Below, piece after piece: positions 5,597 through 12,451 of a DNA stretch of 12,451 nt; position 1 is the first letter of the stretch, and each line of letters starts with the position of its first letter. The stretch is from assembly GCA_031376265.1 (NCBI GenBank), contig JANMDK010000038.1, forward strand, positions 1-12,451, given 5' to 3'. Made by a program: the position numbers and the translations under genes. The stretch is from SZAS-79 sp031376265 (GTDB lineage: Bacteria > Pseudomonadota > Gammaproteobacteria > Burkholderiales > SG8-39). Under the pieces are notes generated by a model. The model made no database searches. It was not told the origin of the DNA and saw only the letters and a list, made by a program, of their open reading frames with translations.

Positions 5597-6262
5597 TTAC
5601 GGCTGGCGCGTACCGATCACCTCGATCTCCACGCGGCGGTTCTTGGCGCGGCCTTCCTTGGTGGCGTTGCTCGCCACCGGCTGCTTCTCGCCTTTGCCTT
5701 CGGTGTAGATGCGGTTCGGCTCGACGCCCTTGCTCACCAGGTAGGCCTTGACGGCCTCGGCGCGGCGTACCGACAGCTTCTGGTTGTACGCATCGCTGCC
5801 GATCGAGTCGGTGTGGCCGATCGCGATCACGACTTCGAGGTTGACCCTCTTGATCTTGTCGGCGAGGTCGTCCAGCTTGCTCTTGGCATCCGGCTTGATG
5901 ACCGACTTGTCGAAGTCGAACAGCGCGTCGGCGGCCATCGTCACTTTCTCGGCGACGGGCTTCGGCGCGGGCGCGGGGGCCGGCTTCGGTGCTGGGGCGG
6001 GTCCCGGGGCCGGAGGCGGCGCGACATACGGTGCAGGCGCGGGTGCGGCCGGCTTGGGCATCAGGTCGGGATCGCACTCGGCGACGGCCATGGCCGGCGT
6101 GAAGTAGACCGACTTCCAGCACTGCCCGTAGGCATTTTTCCAGATGAGGCCGCTTGACGGGTTCGTCCAGTATCCGCCGGTCTCCTGCGCGGAGGCGGAG
6201 AACGTGACCGCCGACATAGCCATCCCTGACATCGCCAGAAGCGACAAGACTTTCTTATTCAT
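5597..6262 (-). CDS. ompA: OmpA-family outer-membrane / peptidoglycan-binding protein
   Basis: A 221-residue exported protein. Residues 1-25 are a Sec signal peptide (MNKK, hydrophobic core, cleavage after SASA before Q26). There is no lipobox cysteine, so it is not a lipoprotein. Residues 26-66 form a short N-terminal domain with C48 and C63, which may pair, and the phrase YFTPAMAVAECDPDL that I associate with betaproteobacterial OmpA proteins. A Pro/Ala/Lys linker follows (68-103), then the OmpA-like peptidoglycan-binding domain (about 108-217) with LFDFDKSVIKP and GHTDSIGS...RRAEAVKAYL. D152 and R167 correspond to the diaminopimelate-binding pair. There is no room for an eight-stranded barrel as in E. 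coli OmpA, so it more likely tethers cell wall and outer membrane. ATG 6262 follows a GAGGGG ribosome-binding site. A strong terminator follows the stop, so it is probably a single-gene transcript. Confidence 0.92.
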   Translation of the reverse strand: MNKKVLSLLAMSGMAMSAVTFSASAQETGGYWTNPSSGLIWKNAYGQCWKSVYFTPAMAVAECDPDLMPKPAAPAPAPYVAPPPAPGPAPAPKPAPAPAPKPVAEKVTMAADALFDFDKSVIKPDAKSKLDDLADKIKRVNLEVVIAIGHTDSIGSDAYNQKLSVRRAEAVKAYLVSKGVEPNRIYTEGKGEKQPVASNATKEGRAKNRRVEIEVIGTRQP

Positions 6263-6298
6263 ACGATCCCCTCTTTCGTTATTCCGAAGACTGCTTAT

Positions 6299-6335
6299 CC
6301 CTAAGAACTACATTTTTTGTTTCAGTTCTTAAGGG
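6299..6335 (-). repeat. Inverted repeat over the amidohydrolase stop and upstream of ompA
   Basis: CCCTAAGAACT (6299-6309) and AGTTCTTAAGGG (6324-6335) pair over 11 bp with one bulged base, around a 14-nt A/T-rich loop. The right arm contains the last codons and part of the stop of the amidohydrolase gene. No T-run follows the stem on the minus strand, so it is an imperfect terminator candidate; it could also be part of the ompA control region, whose start is 37 nt further on. I see no convincing -10/-35 pair for ompA here. Confidence 0.45.
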
Positions 6336-7638
6336 CATTTTGCCACAACTTGGCGCGGGTGTCCAAGCCGGGAAAATCCATGTGTTTCAGGACCCTGCCG
6401 GACATTTTTAGGTTGCCGTCGACCCATACGTGGGTCACGTCCTCCCGGCCGGCGCAATAGACGAGATGCGACACCGGATCGAAAACCGGGACGAGCTCCG
6501 GGCCGGCCAGCCGGACTGCGGCGAGATCCGCGCGCTTGCCGGGCACGATCGAGCCGATGCGCGACTCCAGTCCAAGCGCCTTCGCGCCCGCGAGCGTGGC
6601 CATGCGGAGGGCAGTGTGCGCAGGAATCGCTTCTGCGCTTTTCGCGACCGCTTTGGCAAGCAGTGCAGCCTGGCGCATCTCCTGGAAGCCATCGAGCCGG
6701 TTGTTGCTCGCGGCCCCGTCCGTGCCAAGACTGACATTCACGCCTTCGGCGACCAGCGCGGCCACCGGAGCGAATCCGCTCGCGAGCTTGAGGTTCGAAG
6801 AGGGGCAATGCGCTACCGAGCTGCCGTGATTTGCAAGCATTGTGATTTCGGCCGGCGTCAGGTGCACCGAGTGCACCGAGATCATGTTGGGGCCGACGAT
6901 GCCCAGTTCGCGCAGCCGCTCCAAGGGCCGCTTGCCGTGTTCGGCAACCGAGCGCGCGATCTCGTCCTCGGTCTCGTGCACGTGGCAATGGATCGGGCAA
7001 TCGAGTTCCGCGGCCAGCGTCGCGATCTTGGTGAACGCGCGGTCCGATACGGTGTAGGGCGCGTGCGGCGCAAAGCAAAACGATACCATCGGGTGGTCCC
7101 GATACTTGTCCCTGAGGGCGAGGCCCTTGGCGATGTAGTCGTCCGGGTCCGAGGCATACACCGTCGGGAAATCGATCACGATCATGCCGAAGGAGCCGCG
7201 CATCCCGGCTTCGAGCGCGGCCTCGACCGCGGCTTCCGGGAAGAAGTACATGTCGTTGAAGCAGGTGATGCCTCCCCGGAGCATTTCGGCGCAGGCCAGC
7301 AGCGTCCCGTCGCGCACGAACTGGTGGGAGACGTGCTTGCCTTCGGCTGGCCAGATGTGCTCCTGGAGCCAGCGCATCAGCGGCAGGTCGTCGGCGAGCC
7401 CGCGCATCAGGGTCATTGCCGCGTGCGTATGCGCATTGACGAGGCCCGGGATCAGGACGTGCTCCGCAAGGTCCACGTGCTCGAACCCGGGATAGGCCTC
7501 GAGTGCCTGCGGCGTCGGCAGCACCGCTTCGATCGCGCCATCGCGAACGGCGACGCTGTGACGCTCGAGGACGACGCCCTCCGGTTCGATCGGAAGGACC
7601 CAGCGAGCGCTGATCAGCACGGTGTTTTCGCCTGCCAC
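6322..7638 (-). CDS. Amidohydrolase of the TRZ/ATZ (MTA/SAH deaminase) family
   Basis: A 438-residue amidohydrolase-superfamily enzyme with the metal and catalytic residues of the 5'-methylthioadenosine/S-adenosylhomocysteine deaminase group: NAHTH (H70, H72), HVHE (H219, E222), VHSVHL (H256), and GTDGAASNN (D307). The segment LPLMRWLQEHIWPAE (85-99) is typical of this group. It would deaminate an adenosine-type thioether or a related guanine/triazine-like substrate, using one divalent metal. In Pseudomonas aeruginosa a homologue in the same position, between gyrA-mtnA and ubiG, is an MTA deaminase, so that role is likely here, but no mtnA lies beside it in this window. Many database entries call such proteins N-ethylammeline chlorohydrolase without proof. 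The start is GTG 7638, with AAAGG about 9 nt upstream. No signal peptide is visible, so it is cytoplasmic. It is divergent from gyrA. Confidence 0.9.
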   Translation of the reverse strand: MAGENTVLISARWVLPIEPEGVVLERHSVAVRDGAIEAVLPTPQALEAYPGFEHVDLAEHVLIPGLVNAHTHAAMTLMRGLADDLPLMRWLQEHIWPAEGKHVSHQFVRDGTLLACAEMLRGGITCFNDMYFFPEAAVEAALEAGMRGSFGMIVIDFPTVYASDPDDYIAKGLALRDKYRDHPMVSFCFAPHAPYTVSDRAFTKIATLAAELDCPIHCHVHETEDEIARSVAEHGKRPLERLRELGIVGPNMISVHSVHLTPAEITMLANHGSSVAHCPSSNLKLASGFAPVAALVAEGVNVSLGTDGAASNNRLDGFQEMRQAALLAKAVAKSAEAIPAHTALRMATLAGAKALGLESRIGSIVPGKRADLAAVRLAGPELVPVFDPVSHLVYCAGREDVTHVWVDGNLKMSGRVLKHMDFPGLDTRAKLWQNALKN

Positions 7639-7711
7639 TGTGGGCTACCTTTCTTGCGCAAAAAACAGTGCCCGAAGCTTACCGCGCCAGCCCGTTTTGG
7701 CGAGGTCCGCG

Positions 7712-7720
7712 TGTTAAAAT
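7712..7720 (+). promoter_or_regulatory. Extended -10 promoter candidate for gyrA
   Basis: TGT-TAAAAT (7712-7720) fits TGn plus a -10 hexamer with one mismatch. A start near 7727 would give a 5' leader of about 79 nt before gyrA ATG 7806. No good -35 is seen. A small hairpin (GAACC 7745-7749 with GGTTC 7760-7764) lies in the leader. The rest of the 7639-7805 gap shows no gene. Confidence 0.5.
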
Positions 7721-7805
7721 TTCGTGTTCGGCAAAGCGTGCTTGGAACCCCTTTTTCGCGGTTCTCGGACGCAAGCCGGAAACACCGTTCTGCAACTGGG
7801 CAAGC

Positions 7806-10435
7806 ATGGACCAATTCGCAAAAGAAACGCTCCCGATCAGCATCGAAGAGGAGATGAGAAGGTCGTACCTCGATTACGCAATGAGCGTGATCGTGGGGCG
7901 TGCCCTGCCGGATGTGCGCGACGGCCTCAAGCCGGTCCACCGGCGTGTGCTCTACGCCATGTACGAGCTGTCCAACGACTGGAACAGGGCCTACAAGAAA
8001 TCCGCGCGCATCGTCGGCGACGTCATCGGCAAGTATCACCCGCACGGAGATACGGCGGTCTACGACACCATAGTGCGCATGGCGCAGGATTTTTCGCTGC
8101 GCTACATGCTGGTCGACGGGCAGGGCAACTTCGGCTCGGTCGATGGCGACAACGCCGCGGCCATGCGCTACACCGAAATCCGCATGGCGAAGATCGGCCA
8201 CGAGCTGCTGGTCGACATCGACAAGGAGACGGTCAACTTCGGGCCGAACTACGACGGCTCGGAGCACGAGCCGCTCGTCATGCCGGCGCGAATCCCGAAC
8301 CTGCTGATCAACGGCTCCTCGGGCATCGCGGTCGGGATGGCCACCAACATCCCGCCGCACAACCTCACCGAGGTCATCGGCGCCTGCCTCGCGATGCTCG
8401 AGAAGCCGGAAATCACCATCGACGAGTTGATCGAGATCGTGCCGGCCCCGGATTTCCCCACCGCCGGCATCATCTACGGCATCTCGGGCGTCCGGGAAGG
8501 CTACCGCACCGGCCGGGGCCGCGTCGTGATGCGCGCCAGGACGCACTTCGAGGACATCGGCAAGGGCGACCGGCAGGCGATCATCGTCGACGAGCTGCCC
8601 TACCAGGTCAACAAGAAGACCCTGCTCGAGCGAATCGCCGAGCTGGTCGGCGAAAAGAAGATCGAAGGCATTTCCGACATCCGCGACGAGTCGGACAAGG
8701 ACGGCATGCGCGTTGTAATCGAGCTCAAGAGGAACGAGCTCCCGGAAGTAGTGCTGAACCACCTCTACAAGCACACGCAGCTGCAGGACACCTTCGGCAT
8801 GAACATGGTGGCGCTGGTCGACAACCAGCCCAAGGTGCTCAACCTCAAGGACCTGATCGAGAATTTCCTTTCGCACCGGCGCGAGGTGATCACCCGCCGC
8901 ACCGTATTCGAACTGCGCAAGGCGCGTGAGCGGGGGCACGTCCTCGAAGGCCTCGCGGTTGCGCTCTCGAACGTCGACGAGGTCATCGAGCTCATCAAGC
9001 GCGCGCCTACGCCCGCGGAGGCCAAGCGGGGGCTCATGGGCAAGGCCTGGCAGTCCTCCACCGTGCGCGAGATGCTCGACCGCGCGGCCGCCGAGGCATT
9101 CCGTCCGGAGGGCCTCGCGCCAGAATTCGGCCTTAAGGAGGGCGGATACCTGTTGTCGGACGAGCAGGCGCAGGCCATCCTCGAATTGCGCCTGCAGCGC
9201 CTGACGGGCCTCGAGCAGGACAAGATCGTCAGCGAATACAAGGAGGTCATGGCCGACATCGCCAACCTGCTGGATATCCTCGACAAGCCGGCGCGCATCA
9301 CGGTCATCATCGGCGACGAGCTCAAGCAGATCCGCGCCCAGTTCGGCGACGCGCGCCGCAGCACGATAGAGATCAACACCGAGGACATCTCCCTCGAGGA
9401 CCTCATCGCGCCGCAGGACATGGTGGTCACTTTCTCGCACGGCGGCTACGTCAAGTCGCAGCCCCTGGCCGACTACAGCGCGCAGCGCCGCGGCGGACGC
9501 GGCAAGCAGGCCGCGGCGACCAAGGAAGACGATTTCATCGACCGCCTGTTCGTCGCGCATAGCCACGATTACCTGTTGTGCTTTTCCAATCGAGGCCAGC
9601 TCTACTGGCTCAAGGTCTACGAGGTGCCGCAGGGCACCCGATCGAGCCGGGGCAAGCCGATCGTCAACGTCTTTCCGCTGGAGGAAGGCGAGAAGATCAC
9701 GGCGGTGGTCACGGTGGAGCAGTTCGACGAGCAGCACTACGTGTTCATGGCCACGGCGCAGGGCACGGTGAAGAAGACACCGCTGTCGGAATTCGCGCGT
9801 CGGCGGGCTGCCGGAATCATCGCGGTCGGGCTCGACGAAAACGACTACCTCGTCGGCGCCGCCCTGACCGATGGGAGCTACGACGTGATGCTGTTCTCCG
9901 ACGCTGGCAAGGCGGTGCGCTTCGAGGAGGGCGATGTGCGTCCCATGGGCCGCCAGGCCACCGGCGTGCGCGGCATGCGCCTCGCGGAGGATGCAGCCAG
10001 CGCGTGGTTTGCATGTTGGTCGCCAAGGACGAAAAGCAGACCGTCCTGACCGCGACCGAGAACGGGTTCGGCAAGCGCACCGCGATTGCCGACTACACGC
10101 GCCATGGCCGGGGCACGCAAGGGATGATTGCAATCCAGACGTCCGAGCGCAACGGCAACCTGGTCGGCGCGATTCTCGTCGACGACAGCGACGAGGTCAT
10201 GTTGATTTCCACCGGCGGCGTCCTGATCAGGACAAAAGTCGACCAGATCCGCGAGATGGGGCGCACAACGCAGGGTGTCACGCTGATCGCGCTCGGCGAA
10301 GGGGAGAAGCTGGCGGGACTCGAGCGCGTAGTGGAGCGCGACGAGGAAATTCCGAACGGCAATGGCAACGCCAACGGCAGCGAGCCGGAAGGCAGCGGCA
10401 CGCCGTCATCAGAGGCCGAACCCGGCCCGGCATGA
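7806..10435 (+). CDS. gyrA: DNA gyrase subunit A, interrupted by a frameshift
   Basis: GyrA cuts and rejoins DNA in the A2B2 gyrase that introduces negative supercoils. Present are the N-terminal DYAMSVIVGRALPDVRDGLKPVHRR, the breakage-reunion domain with catalytic Y122 (MRYTEIRM), a QRDR with T83 and D87 (no resistance-type change seen), and the GyrA box QRRGGRGK at 560-567. ATG 7806 is the family start, although no clear Shine-Dalgarno precedes it. The frame runs to codon 728 and then shifts: read straight on it hits TGA at 10047-10049 after 747 residues. The family sequence continues in the frame one base back (VVCMLVAKDEKQTVLTATEN and onward) to TGA 10433-10435. Deleting ATGCA at 9991-9995 joins the parts as RLAEGQRVVCMLVA and gives 874 residues, matching the usual length (E. 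coli 875). A Gly/Asn/Glu-rich tail ends the protein. An error or a new mutation is likely. It overlaps serC by 4 nt. Confidence 0.95.
9991..9995 (+). other. Frameshift site in gyrA (apparent 5-nt insertion ATGCA)
   Basis: Around this site the frame reads RLAED then nonsense; without the five bases it reads RLAEGQRVVCM, agreeing in length with GyrA of related bacteria. A 1-nt deletion would also restore the frame but would leave two extra residues. The inserted ATGCA is the reverse complement of TGCAT at 10010-10014, and ATGC also matches GCAT at 9973-9976 across a CCTC/GAGG hairpin. Confidence 0.8.
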
Positions 10436-11514
10436 GCCGCATCTGGAATTTCAGCGCGGGCCCGGCGGCGCTGCCGCAGGAGGTGCTTGCCCGCGCCGGC
10501 GATGAAATGCTCGACTGGCATGGCGCCGGCATGGGCGTCATGGAGATGAGCCATCGCGGCAAGCACTTCATGGCAATTGCGGCCGAGGCCGAGGCGGATC
10601 TTCGCTCGCTGCTTGCGATTCCAACGGGCTACAAGGTGCTGTTCCTGTCCGGGGGCGCCACTCTCCAGTTCGCGGCGATCCCCATGAACCTGCTCGCCGG
10701 CAGGGGCAAGGCCGACTACGTCGTGACCGGAGAATGGTCGCGCAAAGCCGCCGGCGAAGCGCAATCCTTCTGCGATACGCACGTTGCGGCGACGTCCGAG
10801 GACCGCAATTTCACCTATGCGCCGCCGCAGGCACGCTGGGAGATCCGGCCGGATACGGCCTATGTCCACTATTGCTCGAACGAAACCATTGGCGGGGTCG
10901 AATTCCAGTGGATCCCGGAAACCGGCAGCGTGCCGCTGGTGGCCGACGCTTCGTCGCATATCCTTTCGCGGCCGCTCGATGTTTCGCGCTTCGGCCTGAT
11001 CTATGCCGGCGCGCAGAAAAACATCGGCCCGGCCGGGATGACGATCGTGATCGCGCGGGAGGACCTCCTTGGACGAGCGCAGAAAGGCACCCCCCGGGTC
11101 CTCGACTACAAGCTGCAGGCCGATGCGGATTCGATGCTGAATACGCCGGCGACCTATGGGATCTACATGGCCGGGCTGGTGTTCAAGTGGCTCAAGCAGC
11201 TCGGCGGCCTGGCCGAGATGGAAAAGCGGAACATCGCCAAGGCAAAGCTCCTTTACGATGCGCTCGATGGAAGCAATTTCTATCGCACGTCCGTGACCGT
11301 CGGCGACCGCTCGCGCATGAATATTCCTTTCAACCTCGCCGACGACGGGCTGGTTGCGGACTTTCTCAAGGGTGCGGAGGAGCGGGGCATGGTGCAGCTC
11401 AAGGGTCACAAGCTGGTCGGGGGAATCCGCGCGTCGATCTACAACGCGATGCCGATCGAAGGCGTCCGGGCATTGGTCGACTACATGATCGAATTCGAGA
11501 AGAAGCGCGGCTGA
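10432..11514 (+). CDS. serC: Phosphoserine aminotransferase SerC
   Basis: A 360-residue class V, PLP-dependent aminotransferase (E. coli SerC has 362). It converts 3-phosphohydroxypyruvate to O-phosphoserine in serine synthesis and the equivalent step in pyridoxal phosphate synthesis. The start NFSAGPAALP is the family signature. GMGVMEMSHRGKHF (34-46), FLSGGATLQF (71-80, phosphate/PLP binding) and the Schiff-base lysine K196 in YAGAQKNIGPAG are visible, with H325 and R333 near the C-terminus in the usual HKLVGGIRAS stretch. Its ATG overlaps the gyrA stop as ATGA, so translation is probably coupled to gyrA. pheA begins 2 nt after its stop. The frame is open further upstream but that stretch is within gyrA. 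It is cytoplasmic and acts as a dimer. Confidence 0.97.
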   Translation: MSRIWNFSAGPAALPQEVLARAGDEMLDWHGAGMGVMEMSHRGKHFMAIAAEAEADLRSLLAIPTGYKVLFLSGGATLQFAAIPMNLLAGRGKADYVVTGEWSRKAAGEAQSFCDTHVAATSEDRNFTYAPPQARWEIRPDTAYVHYCSNETIGGVEFQWIPETGSVPLVADASSHILSRPLDVSRFGLIYAGAQKNIGPAGMTIVIAREDLLGRAQKGTPRVLDYKLQADADSMLNTPATYGIYMAGLVFKWLKQLGGLAEMEKRNIAKAKLLYDALDGSNFYRTSVTVGDRSRMNIPFNLADDGLVADFLKGAEERGMVQLKGHKLVGGIRASIYNAMPIEGVRALVDYMIEFEKKRG

Positions 11515-11516
11515 GC

Positions 11517-12451
11517 ATGAACGACGAAATCGCACGGCTGCGCAGGGAAATCGATGCGCTCGACAGCGAGCTGCTCGGGCTGGTGAACCGGCGCGCGGAC
11601 CTCGCACGCCAGGTCGGCGGATTGAAGCAGGGCGCCCCGGCCTACCGCCCGGAGCGCGAGGCTGAAATTCTGCGCCGCATGACCGCCGAAAACGCGGGGC
11701 CGTTGCCTGCAGAACGCGTCACCTCGGTATTTCGCGAAGTCATTTCAGCCTGTCGCGGCATGGAGCAGGACATCCGCGCGGGCTACCTTGGCCCGCAAGG
11801 CACCTTCAGCGAACAGGCGGTGCGCAAGCATTTCGGCCGCGCGGTCGAGGGCGTACCGCTGGCGTCCATAGACGAGGTCTTCAGGCGCGCCGAGTCGGGC
11901 GAGACCGAGTTCGCCGTCGTGCCGGTCGAGAATTCCACGGAGGGCGCGGTCGGGCGCACGCTCGACTTGCTGGTTTCCACGCCGCTCAGGATTTGCGGCG
12001 AGATCGAGCTGCGGGTCCAGCAGAACCTCATGGTCAGGGAGGGCGATCTCGCCGCGGTGAAGCGCGTGTACTCGCACGCCCAGTCTCTCGGGCAATGCCA
12101 TGGCTGGCTCGGCCAGAACCTGCCGAATGCGGAGCGGATCCAGGTTGTATCGAATGCGGAGGCCGCGCGCCGCGCCGCCGAAGAGCCGGGAACCGCCGCA
12201 ATCGCAGGTCAGATGGCCAGCGAGCACTTCGGCCTGTCGATCCTTGCGCGTTCCATAGAGGACGACCCGAACAACACGACACGCTTCCTCGTGCTTGGCA
12301 AGATCGAAGCGACCTCCACCGGCCGCGACCGTACCTCGCTGGTGATGACCGCCGAGAACAAGCCGGGCGCGGTGCACGCGTTGCTGTCGCCTTTGGCTGC
12401 AAACCGGGTGAGCATGTCCAGGATCGAATCGCGGCCCTCGCGGGCAGCCAA
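11517..12451 (+). CDS. pheA: Chorismate mutase / prephenate dehydratase (P-protein), 3' truncated
   Basis: The first 311 residues of the bifunctional P-protein that makes phenylpyruvate from chorismate; the 3' end lies beyond the window. Residues 1-85 are an AroQ-type chorismate mutase (IARLRREIDALDSELLGLVNRR, with R10 and R26 in active-site positions). Residues about 88-262 are prephenate dehydratase: GYLGPQGTFSEQA (89-101), VVPVENSTEGAVG (134-146), SHAQSLGQC (186-194), and the catalytic TRF at T255-R256-F257 in DPNNTTRFLVLG. An ACT domain starts near 272, with GAVHALL in the phenylalanine-binding GALV position and ESRP at 304-307, so feedback inhibition by phenylalanine is expected. ATG 11517 is 2 nt after the serC stop, with only a weak AGAAG-like ribosome-binding site, suggesting coupling. 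From family context I would expect an aminotransferase, tyrA and aroA next, outside the window. Confidence 0.97.
   Translation, partial: MNDEIARLRREIDALDSELLGLVNRRADLARQVGGLKQGAPAYRPEREAEILRRMTAENAGPLPAERVTSVFREVISACRGMEQDIRAGYLGPQGTFSEQAVRKHFGRAVEGVPLASIDEVFRRAESGETEFAVVPVENSTEGAVGRTLDLLVSTPLRICGEIELRVQQNLMVREGDLAAVKRVYSHAQSLGQCHGWLGQNLPNAERIQVVSNAEAARRAAEEPGTAAIAGQMASEHFGLSILARSIEDDPNNTTRFLVLGKIEATSTGRDRTSLVMTAENKPGAVHALLSPLAANRVSMSRIESRPSRAA

Noticed and set aside
5950..6060. Repeat-like GC-rich stretch in ompA
   Set aside because: It encodes the Pro/Ala linker of OmpA, and the repetition follows from the codons.
6430..7857. Long plus-strand frame over the amidohydrolase
   Set aside because: It is antisense to a well-supported enzyme and runs into the gyrA start.
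8049..8070. T83 in GyrA as a possible quinolone-resistance change
   Set aside because: Thr at position 83 is wild type in many proteobacteria, and D87 is intact, so no resistance claim is supported.
9981..10020. Programmed ribosomal frameshift in gyrA
   Set aside because: No slippery heptamer is visible and GyrA is not known to need one; a 5-nt insertion explains the break exactly.
7614..10133. Very long open frame antisense to gyrA
   Set aside because: It is low in recognisable motifs, rich in Asp/Val/Arg/His as expected from the complement of a GC-rich gene, and mirrors gyrA.
10093..11607. Long open frame antisense to serC
   Set aside because: Same codon-complement artefact; serC is certain from its motifs.

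Overview
This GC-rich window looks like ordinary chromosome from a betaproteobacterium (Burkholderiales or a relative). The main reason is gene content and order: ompA, ubiG and a gph/mupP-type phosphatase lie on the minus strand, and gyrA, serC and pheA on the plus strand. From memory, this block is a common arrangement in beta- and related gammaproteobacteria. The tmRNA tag (ANDNTYALAA) and the short OmpA with a Pro/Ala linker also fit. No phage, insertion sequence, CRISPR array, tRNA or rRNA is visible.

Left part (1-3718), accessory metabolism. The C-terminal end of an unidentified gene runs into a convergent M81/MlrC-type metallopeptidase gene, and the two share a CTAG at their stops. The M81 gene is divergent from a TauD/TfdA-type Fe(II)/2-oxoglutarate dioxygenase. 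Next comes a 260-residue protein with an N-terminal four-cysteine zinc ribbon fused to a phospholipid-scramblase-like domain. Its C-terminus closely resembles that of animal PLSCR proteins.

Middle (3719-7638, all minus strand). This holds tmRNA (ssrA) with a strong intrinsic terminator and an extended -10 promoter, then gph/mupP, ubiG, an OmpA-family lipid-anchor-free outer-membrane/peptidoglycan protein, and an amidohydrolase of the MTA/SAH deaminase type. The ubiG stop and gph start abut (TAGATG). A strong bidirectional terminator after ompA sits only 13 nt before the ubiG start, which raises a question about how ubiG is expressed.

Right part (7639-12451, plus strand). gyrA starts divergently from the amidohydrolase and is followed by serC (ATGA overlap) and pheA (2-nt gap, cut by the window edge). 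This operon mixes DNA supercoiling with serine/pyridoxine and phenylalanine synthesis. gyrA carries a frameshift near 9991-9995. Removing five bases (ATGCA) restores a normal-length GyrA of 874 residues. As it stands, the frame stops at 10049 after 747 residues, inside the C-terminal DNA-wrapping domain. A sequencing/assembly error or a very recent mutation is more likely than a biological signal, but it is the most conspicuous anomaly here.

I found no convincing new multi-gene system. The observations most worth following are the zinc-ribbon scramblase, the gyrA frameshift and the terminator/ubiG junction.
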